From Arthrobacter sp. (GTDB lineage Bacteria > Actinomycetota > Actinomycetes > Actinomycetales > Micrococcaceae), in assembly GCA_018260285.1 (NCBI GenBank), contig JAGLBH010000072.1, positions 1-8,120 of the forward strand: a DNA stretch of 8,120 nucleotides, read 5' to 3'. The first letter of the stretch is position 1. Each line of letters opens with the position of its first letter. This document shows, piece after piece, positions 1 through 6,188 of the stretch. The notes beneath the pieces were generated by a model that ran no database searches, was not told the DNA's origin, and worked only from the letters and a program-made list of their open reading frames with translations. Position numbers and translations under genes: made by a program.

Positions 1-262
1 GGGTCCGCACCGCGTAGGCGAACTCGGTGGTGCTGCCGCTGAGCGAGCGGGTGTCAACCCAGTCCGCCTGCATCCCGTTGACGGTGAAGGAGAGCCTGTC
101 CACCAGGCGCAGGTCCCCGGCGTAGATGCCCTCGGCGCTCGGGGGCGCTGCGCTCTCGGTGTGCCCGGCTCCTCCCATGCTGCCGTCCCGGGCGGCCCAG
201 GCCTGGACGGGGGCGCAGAAGGCGCCGGCGAGATGGGCGAGGAAGGGCTGGCTCTGGGTCAT
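1..262 (-). CDS. Glycogen debranching-type protein (amylo-alpha-1,6-glucosidase family), N-terminus only
   Basis: Reading leftward from an ATG at 262, the frame is open for 87 codons and runs off the window edge, so the rest of the gene is missing. The translation starts MTQSQPFLAHLAGAF and contains APVQAWAARDGSM (residues 17-29), then GIYAGDLRLVDRLSFTVNG (residues 45-63). This pattern, with an 'APTQAW...DG' motif followed by 'G(I/V)Y..D.R.L.RL...V.G', is typical of the N-terminal domain of bacterial glycogen debranching proteins (GDE N-terminal bis-type domain), in which a catalytic alpha-glucosidase domain follows. The expected role is trimming alpha-1,6 branches of glycogen or related glucans in the cytoplasm. 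A GAAGG sequence lies a few bases before the ATG. The gene is divergent from the small ORF/glmS operon. Catalytic residues lie outside the window, so activity cannot be judged. Family assignment is by motif memory only. Confidence 0.78.
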   Translation of the reverse strand, partial: MTQSQPFLAHLAGAFCAPVQAWAARDGSMGGAGHTESAAPPSAEGIYAGDLRLVDRLSFTVNGMQADWVDTRSLSGSTTEFAYAVRT

Positions 263-300
263 GGAACCTTCTGGGGCGAGGGCGGAGGGTCTGCGCGTCC

Positions 301-306
301 ACCCTA
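301..306 (-). promoter_or_regulatory. Weak -10 candidate for the debranching gene
   Basis: On the minus strand this reads TAGGGT, which fits the loose actinobacterial TANNNT -10 pattern and lies about 40 bp upstream of the ATG at 262. No convincing -35 hexamer sits 17 bp further upstream (CGACGG). Treat as a weak candidate; in such GC-rich DNA a TANNNT match alone is poor evidence. Confidence 0.2.
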
Positions 307-329
307 TCCGGCTCGTGCGGGAGCCGTCG

Positions 330-345
330 TGCCCGAAATCGGGCA
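330..345. promoter_or_regulatory. Perfect inverted repeat, candidate operator in a divergent intergenic region
   Basis: The sequence TGCCCGAAATCGGGCA has two perfect complementary 7-base arms (330-336 and 339-345) separated by AA. It lies in the 123-bp gap between the leftward debranching gene (start 262) and the rightward small ORF (start 386). This is where a repressor or activator serving one or both genes would bind. The size and tight spacing fit a dimeric helix-turn-helix regulator. As RNA it would have only a 2-nt loop at full pairing, so a DNA site is more likely than a hairpin terminator. No regulator gene is visible nearby and I do not recognise the motif as belonging to a named regulator. 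Confidence 0.5.
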
Positions 346-350
346 GATTC

Positions 351-379
351 TTGGCGCTCGCGGGCGCGACGGGCAGGAT
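351..379 (+). promoter_or_regulatory. Weak promoter candidate for the small ORF-glmS operon
   Basis: TTGGCG (351-356) and CAGGAT (374-379) are separated by 17 bp and loosely resemble -35/-10 elements. If used, transcription would begin near 386, essentially at the ATG, giving a leaderless message. The same GCAGGA bases could instead act as a ribosome binding site, so the two readings compete. The match to consensus is poor. Confidence 0.18.
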
Positions 380-385
380 CGAGGT

Positions 386-646
386 ATGTCAGACCCAGAA
401 CTCGTCGATCGCATCGCCGTGACCACGGGGCTTCCGCCCACGGTGGCCCGGCGAGTGATCGAGGACGTCGTCGCCTGGTACGCAGAGTCGGTCGAGGATT
501 ACGTCCGACGCCGCCACGCGCACCTTCAGCTCTACGGAACCCGGAACGCAGAGGCCTTTCGCATCATCGCGGCAGAGCTCCGCGAGCGCCCCGTCAAGGC
601 CCCCGAGCTCTCAGAGCGCCAGTTGCGGCGCATCGTCTACGGGTAA
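386..646 (+). CDS. Small conserved-looking protein of unknown function, 86 aa, upstream of glmS
   Basis: I do not recognise a named family. The start is taken at ATG 386 (MSDPELVDRIAVTTG), preceded by AGGA/GAGG purine runs; the same frame stays open further upstream, but that part is low-complexity and passes through the intergenic palindrome, so I excluded it. Residues 5-38 are predicted helical and resemble the N-terminal helical hairpin of HU-type DNA-binding proteins (ELVDxIAxxTGL, then a helix). The beta-arm DNA-binding part of HU is absent. The middle is basic (YVRRRHAHLQ, residues 39-48) and the end is LSERQLRRIVYG (residues 75-86), again helical and arginine-rich. There is no signal peptide or membrane segment. 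It ends 28 bp before glmS on the same strand, so co-transcription is likely. A nucleic-acid-binding or regulatory role is a guess from charge and the HU-like stretch. Confidence 0.75.
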   Translation: MSDPELVDRIAVTTGLPPTVARRVIEDVVAWYAESVEDYVRRRHAHLQLYGTRNAEAFRIIAAELRERPVKAPELSERQLRRIVYG

Positions 647-674
647 ACCCGCCACCCTCGTCAGGAGACACCCC

Positions 675-2513
675 ATGTGTGGAATCGTCGGCTACATCGG
701 CAGCCAGCCCGCCGCCCCCTTTCTCATCGAAGGCCTGAGCCGCCTGGAGTACCGCGGCTATGACTCGGCGGGGATCGCCGTCCTCACCCCGCAGAAGAAC
801 GGCCAGCCCGCCAAGACCACCGCCGTCCGCGCGGTGGGTCGGGTCCGCCTGCTCGAGGAGGCCCTGCCGCAGCGTATGTCCGGCACAGTCGGCATCGGCC
901 ACACCCGGTGGGCCACGCACGGCCCAGCCGCTGAGCGCAACGCCCACCCCCATCGTTCCGAGGACGGGCGCATCAGCGTGGTGCACAACGGGATCATCGA
1001 CAACGCGGCCTCGCTCCGGGCCCAGCTGGCGGCGGCCGGCGTCGAGCTCTCCAGCGACACGGACACCGAGGCCCTGGCGCATCTCATCGCCCGGTCACCC
1101 GCCGAGACCCTCGAGGAGGCCGTTCTCTCCACTCTCGAGAAGGTCACGGGCACGTATGCGCTCGCGGTCATGGACGAGCGTCATCCGGATCGGATCGTGG
1201 TGGCCCGCAGCGGCTCGCCCCTCATCCTCGGGATCGGGGAGAAGCAGATGTTCATCGCGAGCGACGCCGCCGCCCTCGTGCGGCACACGGACCAGGTGGT
1301 CCACCTGGACGACGGCGAGCTGGCCACTGTCACGGCGGGCTCCTTCCGGACGTTCGACCGGCATGCGAACACCACGGATCGGGTGCCCGTGGAACTGGCC
1401 GTGGCCGCCGAGGACCTGGAGCTCAGCGGGCACGAGCACTACATGTCCAAGGAGATGCGGGAGCAGCCGGACGCGGCGGAGATGGTGCTGCGCGGTCGGC
1501 TCGACGAGCGGTTCGCCACGTCCCGGCTCGACGGGCTGGGGCTGGACGCGCGGGAGCTGCGCTCCTTCCGGCGGGTGAAGATCCTCGGGTGCGGCTCCGC
1601 CTACTACGTGGGGCAGATGGGCGCCCAGCTCATCGAGGACCTCGCCCGCCTTCCAGCGGATGCGGAGGCCGCCTCAGAGTTCCGGTACCGGCAGCCGATC
1701 ATCGAGCCGGACACCCTGTACGTGGTGGTCAGCCAGAGCGGCGAGACAGCGGACACCGCCTTCGCCGTGAGCGAGATCCGCCGGAAGGGCGGCCGGGTGA
1801 TCGGGCTCATCAACGTCGTCGGATCCACGATCGCCCGAGAGGTGGACGGGGGCATCTACCTGCATGCGGGGCCGGAGATCTCCGTGGCCTCCACGAAGGC
1901 GCTGACGAACATGGGCCTGGCATTCGGCCTGCTGGCGCTGCACCTGGGCCGCCTGCACGACCTCTCCTATGCGGACGGGATGCGCATCCTCAAGGGGCTC
2001 GAGCGGATCCCGGGCCAGATCCGGGAGATCTTCGCCTCGGAGCCGCACATCGAGCAGCTCGCCCTGCAGCTCTCCACCGCGCAGAGCGTCTTCTACATCG
2101 GCCGCGTCCGGGGCTTCCCGGTGGCCCGCGAGGGGGCGCAGAAGCTCAAGGAGATCAGCTACATCCATGCGGAGGCCTACCAGACGAGCGAGCTGAAGCA
2201 CGGCCCCCTGGCGCTCATCACGGAGCGCATGCCCACGGTCGCGATCATTCCGGACGACGACCTCACCTCGCGCAACATTGCCGCCGCAGAGCAGGTTCTG
2301 GCCCGCAAGGGGCCGCTCGTCGCGATCACGCACCCCGGCGTGGACCTGGCCCCGCTGGGCGTGGAGTCGATCGTCGTGCCGAAGAGCGAGCCCGAGCTGG
2401 ACCCGATCCTCCTGACGATCCCCACCCAGCTGCTGGCCTACCACGCAGCCGTGGCACTGGGGCATGACATCGACAAGCCGCGCAACCTGGCCAAGTCCGT
2501 CACGGTCGAGTGA
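675..2513 (+). CDS. glmS: Glutamine--fructose-6-phosphate aminotransferase (isomerizing)
   Basis: Makes glucosamine-6-phosphate from fructose-6-phosphate and glutamine, the first step toward UDP-GlcNAc for peptidoglycan, in the cytoplasm. The 612-residue length matches the family (E. coli 609). The N-terminal class II glutaminase domain spans about residues 2-235: Cys2 nucleophile in MCGIVGYIG, RLEYRGYDSAG (23-33), GHTRWATHG with Arg78, HNGII with Asn105-Gly106, and SDTDTE at 127-132. Two SIS sugar-isomerase domains follow (about 295-430 and 460-600), with GCGSAYYVG (305-313), SQSGET (353-358) and SVASTKA (403-409). Isomerase residues align with E. coli Lys485, Glu488, His504 and Lys603 as Lys490, Glu493, His509 and Lys607 in the C-terminal AKSVTVE, so all look intact. 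The start has AGGAG at 663-667, 7 nt upstream. It appears fully functional. No acpS follows; it ends convergent with an SDR gene. Confidence 0.97.
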   Translation: MCGIVGYIGSQPAAPFLIEGLSRLEYRGYDSAGIAVLTPQKNGQPAKTTAVRAVGRVRLLEEALPQRMSGTVGIGHTRWATHGPAAERNAHPHRSEDGRISVVHNGIIDNAASLRAQLAAAGVELSSDTDTEALAHLIARSPAETLEEAVLSTLEKVTGTYALAVMDERHPDRIVVARSGSPLILGIGEKQMFIASDAAALVRHTDQVVHLDDGELATVTAGSFRTFDRHANTTDRVPVELAVAAEDLELSGHEHYMSKEMREQPDAAEMVLRGRLDERFATSRLDGLGLDARELRSFRRVKILGCGSAYYVGQMGAQLIEDLARLPADAEAASEFRYRQPIIEPDTLYVVVSQSGETADTAFAVSEIRRKGGRVIGLINVVGSTIAREVDGGIYLHAGPEISVASTKALTNMGLAFGLLALHLGRLHDLSYADGMRILKGLERIPGQIREIFASEPHIEQLALQLSTAQSVFYIGRVRGFPVAREGAQKLKEISYIHAEAYQTSELKHGPLALITERMPTVAIIPDDDLTSRNIAAAEQVLARKGPLVAITHPGVDLAPLGVESIVVPKSEPELDPILLTIPTQLLAYHAAVALGHDIDKPRNLAKSVTVE

Positions 2514-2516
2514 CCG

Positions 2517-2530
2517 GGGGCGGTCGCCCC
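2517..2530. terminator. Small GC hairpin between convergent glmS and SDR genes
   Basis: GGGGC (2517-2521) and GCCCC (2526-2530) form a 5-bp stem with a GGTC loop, located entirely in the 24-bp gap between two converging genes. The position suits a bidirectional terminator. It has no T-tract on either strand and the stem is short, so it could equally be chance in GC-rich DNA. Confidence 0.3.
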
Positions 2531-2537
2531 AGGCCCG

Positions 2538-3449
2538 TCAGCGCCCGGCGCGCCCCTGGAACTGGTCCATCGAGGAGTAGACCTGGAAGACCCGACCGGC
2601 CACCACGTCCCACGCGGCGGTCGGCAGGGTGCCCCGGAGGGACATGCTCAGCTTGACCGTCCAGGGCTTGGTGACGAGGGGCGTCCCCCGGAGCATGCCC
2701 TCCCACGCGGCGTCCACGGCGGCCTCCGGCGTCATGATGGGCGTGAGGAGGGGGCCGCGGGCGCCGTCGAACATCCCCGTGGAGACGTAGCTCGGGCAGA
2801 AGGTCGTCACGCGGATGTGGCTGTGGCCCTCGCGGCCCAGCTCGAGGCGGAGGGACTCGCTCCAGCCGATGACCGCCCACTTGGACGCCGCGTACACGCT
2901 CATCCGCGGGTTGGGCAGGGTGCCTGCGGCGGAGGCCACGTTGAGGATGCGCTTCTCGCGGGCAGTGTCTGCGAGCATGTCCGGCAGGAACTCGCGGGTG
3001 ATCCACATGGGGGCGAGCGTGTTGATGCGCATGGTCGCCTCGATGTCCCGCGCGGGGTCGTGCTCCCAGAAGAGGGACCCGCGGACGATGCCCGCGTTGT
3101 TGACGAGAATGTCCGGGGACCCTGTGGCCGCGCGCGTCTCCTGGGCGGCGCTCACGATGGCCTCGGGGGAGGAGACGTCGACGCCGAAGGCCCGGACCGT
3201 CGTCCTCTCCGAGGAGAGCTCGGCGGCCAGGGCGGTGGCGGCCTCGAGGTTCACGTCCCAGATGGCGATGCTCCGGGCGCCTTCGGCGGCAGCCCGGCGG
3301 ACGTAGAGCTCGCCCATCCCGCTCGCGCCTCCCGTCACGAGCACTGAGGCGCCCTGCACGGGGCTGGGCCCGGAGGGGGTCGCGGAGGAGGGCTTGGCGG
3401 CGGAGCGGGCGGCAGTCAGGGCGCGTGCGGGGAGCGAGGGAATCTTCAT
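2538..3449 (-). CDS. Short-chain dehydrogenase/reductase (classical SDR, NAD-type)
   Basis: A 303-residue Rossmann-fold oxidoreductase. Visible motifs are TGGASGMG cofactor loop (39-46), an acidic Asp65 at the end of beta-2 (IAIWDVN) that favours NAD(H) over NADP(H), NNAG (117-120), Asn143, and the catalytic triad Ser173, Tyr186 and Lys190 (YAASK). CPSYVSTGMF (218-227) resembles the 17-beta-HSD11/retinol-dehydrogenase-like SDR16C branch, which acts on lipophilic alcohols or steroids; the true substrate is unknown. The ATG at 3449 is chosen because it gives a normal family N-terminus; a GTG at 3515 would add 22 residues and overlap the permease. There is no clear Shine-Dalgarno sequence before 3449, so leaderless translation is possible. 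It lies 41 bp downstream of the permease, unlike the overlapped genes before it, so operon membership is uncertain. Confidence 0.9.
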   Translation of the reverse strand: MKIPSLPARALTAARSAAKPSSATPSGPSPVQGASVLVTGGASGMGELYVRRAAAEGARSIAIWDVNLEAATALAAELSSERTTVRAFGVDVSSPEAIVSAAQETRAATGSPDILVNNAGIVRGSLFWEHDPARDIEATMRINTLAPMWITREFLPDMLADTAREKRILNVASAAGTLPNPRMSVYAASKWAVIGWSESLRLELGREGHSHIRVTTFCPSYVSTGMFDGARGPLLTPIMTPEAAVDAAWEGMLRGTPLVTKPWTVKLSMSLRGTLPTAAWDVVAGRVFQVYSSMDQFQGRAGR

Positions 3450-3490
3450 GTGATGTAGCTTACTCTGGGCTGGCGCGGTGGTTGCCACGC
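3450..3490 (-). promoter_or_regulatory. 41-bp gap between permease and SDR, possible SDR promoter
   Basis: On the minus strand TAAGCT lies 7 nt before the SDR ATG (3449), a spacing that suits a -10 element of a leaderless transcript; no good -35 is seen about 17 bp upstream. GGCGTGG and CCACCGCGCC nearby could form a small imperfect hairpin just after the permease stop, which might weaken read-through. Both readings are tentative; the gap itself contrasts with the strictly overlapping genes before it. Confidence 0.25.
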
Positions 3491-4282
3491 CTAGGCCCAG
3501 CGCCGCACAGCCCACCGCTCCACGAGCCCGAGAAGAGCATCAGTCGCCTTCCCCAAGACCGCCAGGAGGATGATGGCGAGGAACAGCCGATCAGTCCGCC
3601 CGTTGTTCTGGGAGTCGATGAGGAGGAAGCCGAGGCCCATGGAGGAGGCGATGAGCTCTGCCGCCACCACGAAGAGCCAGGCCTGGGCGAGCGCCAGCCG
3701 GAGACCCGAGAACAGCGCGGGAATCACGGCGGGCAGCTGAACAGTTCTCAGCAGCTCTGTTCCGTGAAGGCCGAACGTGCGGGCCATCTCCACGAGTCGC
3801 GGGTCCACATGCCGGAGAGCCGAATAGACGGTCGTCATGATCGGGAAGAACGCCCCGATCGCAATGAGCGTGACCTTGGAATCCTCCCCGATCTTGAGCC
3901 AGAGGATGAGCAGAGGCACCCAGGCGAGGGAGGGAACGGCTCTCAGCGCTCCGAAGAGAGGGCCCATGAGCCGGTCTGCCCATCGAGACAGCCCCAGCAG
4001 AGAGCCCACGGCGATGCCCAGGAGGCTGCCGATCGCGAATCCCAGAAGCACGCGCTGGGTTGAGATCCACATGTGGGGAAGGAGCTCGCCTCGTCCGATG
4101 AGGTCAGACCCGGCCTGCACTACGGCGCTCGGCCTGGGCAGCTGCACTGGTGAGAGCAGACCGGCAGAGGCTGTCAGCTGCCAGGCGATCAGCAGGAGAA
4201 CGGGCACGATGAGGCCAGCGCCGAGCTGCCCCGTCGTCGTCGCCCACCGCGAGGAGGTGCCAGCGCGCTTGACTGAGCTCAC
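3491..4282 (-). CDS. ssuC: ABC transporter permease, SsuC/TauC/NrtB type (probable sulfonate importer)
   Basis: An inner-membrane channel subunit of 263 residues. Hydrophobic segments lie at about 19-39, 76-97, 108-130, 136-156, 197-217 and 231-250, consistent with six membrane spans. The cytoplasmic coupling (EAA-type) loop that docks to the ATPase is EMARTFGLHGTELLRTVQLP (165-184), followed by GLRLALAQAW (193-202), typical of the sulfonate/taurine/nitrate permease group. The start is GTG at 4282, whose GTGA overlaps the stop of the binding-protein gene by 4 bp, so translational coupling is expected. Sampled sequence lines are around 60-65% G+C except near the 5' end, lower than the adjoining SDR gene. 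The sulfonate assignment rests on context with metY; motif alone cannot exclude taurine, nitrate or another organic anion. Confidence 0.88.
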   Translation of the reverse strand: MSSVKRAGTSSRWATTTGQLGAGLIVPVLLLIAWQLTASAGLLSPVQLPRPSAVVQAGSDLIGRGELLPHMWISTQRVLLGFAIGSLLGIAVGSLLGLSRWADRLMGPLFGALRAVPSLAWVPLLILWLKIGEDSKVTLIAIGAFFPIMTTVYSALRHVDPRLVEMARTFGLHGTELLRTVQLPAVIPALFSGLRLALAQAWLFVVAAELIASSMGLGFLLIDSQNNGRTDRLFLAIILLAVLGKATDALLGLVERWAVRRWA

Positions 4283-5328
4283 GCGGTGCCCTTGACGCGG
4301 GACGCATCCGCCTGAGAGGCGTAGGTCGGGTCGAGCAGGGAGGAGATCGCAGAGTCCACGGCGCCCTGGCTGGAGACGTCACCGCCCTGGACGAGGAACG
4401 GCCCCACAGCCTTGAGGACCTGTGCCTGGGCCTCTCCGGGAACCCCGCTGACGGAGAGGTTCGAGCGCTCGCTGATGACCTTTGTGGCCACGGCATGGTC
4501 CAAGCCGGCTTCGGCGGCCAGGATGTCAGCCGTCTCGGACGGATTCCTGAGCGCCCACGCGCGTGCCTTCTCATAGGCGTCCACAACAGTCTGTGCCAGC
4601 GCGGGGGACGTTTTGAGGAAGTCTTCGTGGGCGTTGAGGAATCCGTAGGTGTTGAAGTCCACATTGCGGCTGAAGAGCGTTCCTCCCTGGGTCTCGGCCC
4701 CGGCCATGATGGGGTCCAGACCGGCCCAGGCGTCAACAGAGCCGTTCTGCGCTGCCGCCCAGCCGTCGGCATGCTGGAGGTTCTGCACGGTGACGTCCTG
4801 GGAAGTCAGCCCGTTCTTGGCCAGTGCCTGGAGGAGGAAGAAGTACGGGTCCGTGCCCTTGGTGGCGGCCACCTGCTTGCCCTTGAGGTCAGCCACCGTC
4901 TTGATGGGCGAGCCCTTGGGCGCGACGAGCGCCGCCCACTCCGGCTTGGAGAAGATGGAGACGGTCTTGATGGGGGAGCCGTTGGACCGGGCCAGGAGCG
5001 CTGCTGACCCCGCTGTCGAGCCGACGTCGATGGCATGGGCGCGAAGCGCCTCATTGGCTTTGTTGGACCCGGCAGACTTGACCCACGCAACCGTCACGCC
5101 TTTGTCTTTGAGCGTCTCCTCAAGCCAGCCCTTCTTCTTGAGGACCAGGCTCAGGGGGTTGTACGTGGCGTAGTCCAGGGTGAGCGTGGACGATCCGGCT
5201 CCGGAGGCGGCTGCTCCGGAGCCTCCGCTGCCCTCTCCTGAACATGCGGCCAGTCCCGCCCCGGTGACAGCAGCGAGTCCGAGTCCGAGAGCTGAGCGGC
5301 GTGTAAGGCTTGAGACGGTGTGGCTCAT
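4279..5328 (-). CDS. ssuA: ABC transporter substrate-binding lipoprotein, SsuA/TauA family
   Basis: A 349-residue extracytoplasmic binding protein. The N-terminus has a twin-arginine RRSALGLGL stretch (10-18) and a lipobox LAAC with Cys29, so it is probably Tat-exported and lipid-anchored, as is common in actinobacteria. A Gly/Ser-rich linker (30-47) leads to the mature fold. LDYATYNPLSLVL (51-63), ALRAHAIDVGSTAG (95-107), APKGSPIKTVADLKGKQVAA (136-155) and NGSVDAWAGLDP (195-206) match the pattern of aliphatic-sulfonate/nitrate/taurine binding proteins. GSPIKTV occurs twice (117-123 and 139-145). The ATG at 5328 has GAGGAC upstream and overlaps the ATPase stop by 4 bp; its own stop overlaps the permease start. 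Ligand specificity cannot be read from the sequence; sulfonate is inferred from the metY context. Confidence 0.9.
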   Translation of the reverse strand: MSHTVSSLTRRSALGLGLAAVTGAGLAACSGEGSGGSGAAASGAGSSTLTLDYATYNPLSLVLKKKGWLEETLKDKGVTVAWVKSAGSNKANEALRAHAIDVGSTAGSAALLARSNGSPIKTVSIFSKPEWAALVAPKGSPIKTVADLKGKQVAATKGTDPYFFLLQALAKNGLTSQDVTVQNLQHADGWAAAQNGSVDAWAGLDPIMAGAETQGGTLFSRNVDFNTYGFLNAHEDFLKTSPALAQTVVDAYEKARAWALRNPSETADILAAEAGLDHAVATKVISERSNLSVSGVPGEAQAQVLKAVGPFLVQGGDVSSQGAVDSAISSLLDPTYASQADASRVKGTA

Positions 5329-6188
5329 GATGGTGTGTCCTCAGAACGTGGTTGACGTGCGGGTGCTGGGGTATGGTGGGCGTCGACGCCGAGGGCGCCG
5401 AGCAGGAAGGCTCTCAGCTCTCCGTGACGGGCGCCCGCCCGATCGCGCGGCCTCGGCTCCGCGATGCTGACATCGTGGACGACGGCGGAGCCCGTGCGCG
5501 CTGGAGCCTCCTCGAGAAGGCTGGCCTCGCTGTCTTCGCCCGGCACGCCGAGCACGAGAATGCGGTCTGCGAGGACGAGCGCCTCGTCGACATCGTGTGT
5601 CACGAGGAGAACCGTGGCTGGGTAGCGACGGTGGAGCTCCACGAGGAGATCCTGCATTTTGAGCCGGGTCAGGGCATCGAGCGCGCCGAAGGGCTCATCC
5701 AGCAGGAGCACCCCGGGCCGACGGGCCAAAGCCCGGGCCAGAGAGGCGCGCTGGGCCATGCCCCCGGAGACCTGCTTGGGGCGCAGGTCTGCGCGGTCGG
5801 CCAGCTCGACGGCGGCCAGCAGCTCCTCCACGCGGGCGCGGCCCTCTGCAGAGCCGGTTCCCCTGGGGAGGCCCAGGGCGACGTTCTCCCGGATCGACTT
5901 CCAGGGAAGAAGTCGCGGCTCTTGGAAGGCCACTGCTGTCCGCTCGCTGAGGCCGCGCGTGGGCACTCCTCCCAGGGCAACAGTCCCGGAGGCGGGCGAG
6001 TCCAGACCGGCGACGAGCCGGAGAAGCGTGGACTTGCCGCAGCCGGAAGGGCCCAGCAGCGCCACCACCTCTCCGGCGGAGGCTTCCAGGGAGAGATCAT
6101 CGAGCACAGTTCGCTCGCGCCCTCCCTGGAGGAACCGCTGAGTGACCCTCGTGAGAGAGACCGGAAGCGGAGTGGCGGCCAATGTCAC
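5325..6188 (-). CDS. ssuB: ABC transporter ATP-binding protein, SsuB/TauB type
   Basis: A 287-residue ATPase that powers the importer. It has Walker A GPSGCGKST (46-54), Q-loop Gln89 (AFQEPRLLPW), signature VSGGMAQR (140-147; the usual first Leu is Val), Walker B VLLLDEP (160-166) with D-loop GALD (168-171), and the switch His198 (LLVTHD). QEPRLLPW is characteristic of the sulfonate/nitrate/taurine subgroup. I chose GTG at 6188, which overlaps the stop of the CoA-binding gene as GTGA; the longer frame upstream (ATG 6677) lies wholly inside that gene and is not credible. After the H-loop there is a roughly 85-residue tail, somewhat longer than in the compact E. coli SsuB (about 255 aa), ending in a Pro/Arg-rich stretch of no recognised function. 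Confidence 0.92.
   Translation of the reverse strand: MTLAATPLPVSLTRVTQRFLQGGRERTVLDDLSLEASAGEVVALLGPSGCGKSTLLRLVAGLDSPASGTVALGGVPTRGLSERTAVAFQEPRLLPWKSIRENVALGLPRGTGSAEGRARVEELLAAVELADRADLRPKQVSGGMAQRASLARALARRPGVLLLDEPFGALDALTRLKMQDLLVELHRRYPATVLLVTHDVDEALVLADRILVLGVPGEDSEASLLEEAPARTGSAVVHDVSIAEPRPRDRAGARHGELRAFLLGALGVDAHHTPAPARQPRSEDTPS

Larger units (their letters stand above)
263..385. other. Divergent intergenic region
   Basis: The largest gap in the window, 123 bp, separating the leftward debranching gene from the rightward small ORF-glmS pair. It holds the perfect 330-345 inverted repeat and only weak promoter-like hexamers. No small RNA, terminator or further gene is supported. A glmS ribozyme/riboswitch is not present: there is no leader of suitable length directly before glmS. 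Confidence 0.6.

Noticed and set aside
54..302. 82-codon minus-strand frame over the left edge
   Set aside because: Arg/Pro-rich shadow; a different minus-strand frame starting at 262 carries the debranching-enzyme motifs.
161..385. Upstream extension of the small ORF to ATG 161
   Set aside because: Would overlap the divergent debranching gene and the intergenic palindrome, with Gly-rich non-protein-like composition.
647..674. Possible glmS ribozyme or leader riboswitch
   Set aside because: Only 28 bp separate glmS from the preceding gene, and that element is typical of Firmicutes; no room and no structure.
1292..1308. Perfect 8+1+8 palindrome CCAGGTGG-T-CCACCTGG in glmS
   Set aside because: Fully explained by codons for Gln-Val-Val-His-Leu in GC-rich usage, and far from any promoter; probably chance.
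760..1578. 272-codon plus-strand open frame inside glmS
   Set aside because: Arg/Ser/Pro-rich shadow of glmS in another frame, a usual effect of very high GC; no family motif.
1674..2465. 263-codon antisense open frame in glmS
   Set aside because: Composition is that of a GC-rich antisense frame and it has no domain; glmS motifs are unambiguous on the plus strand.
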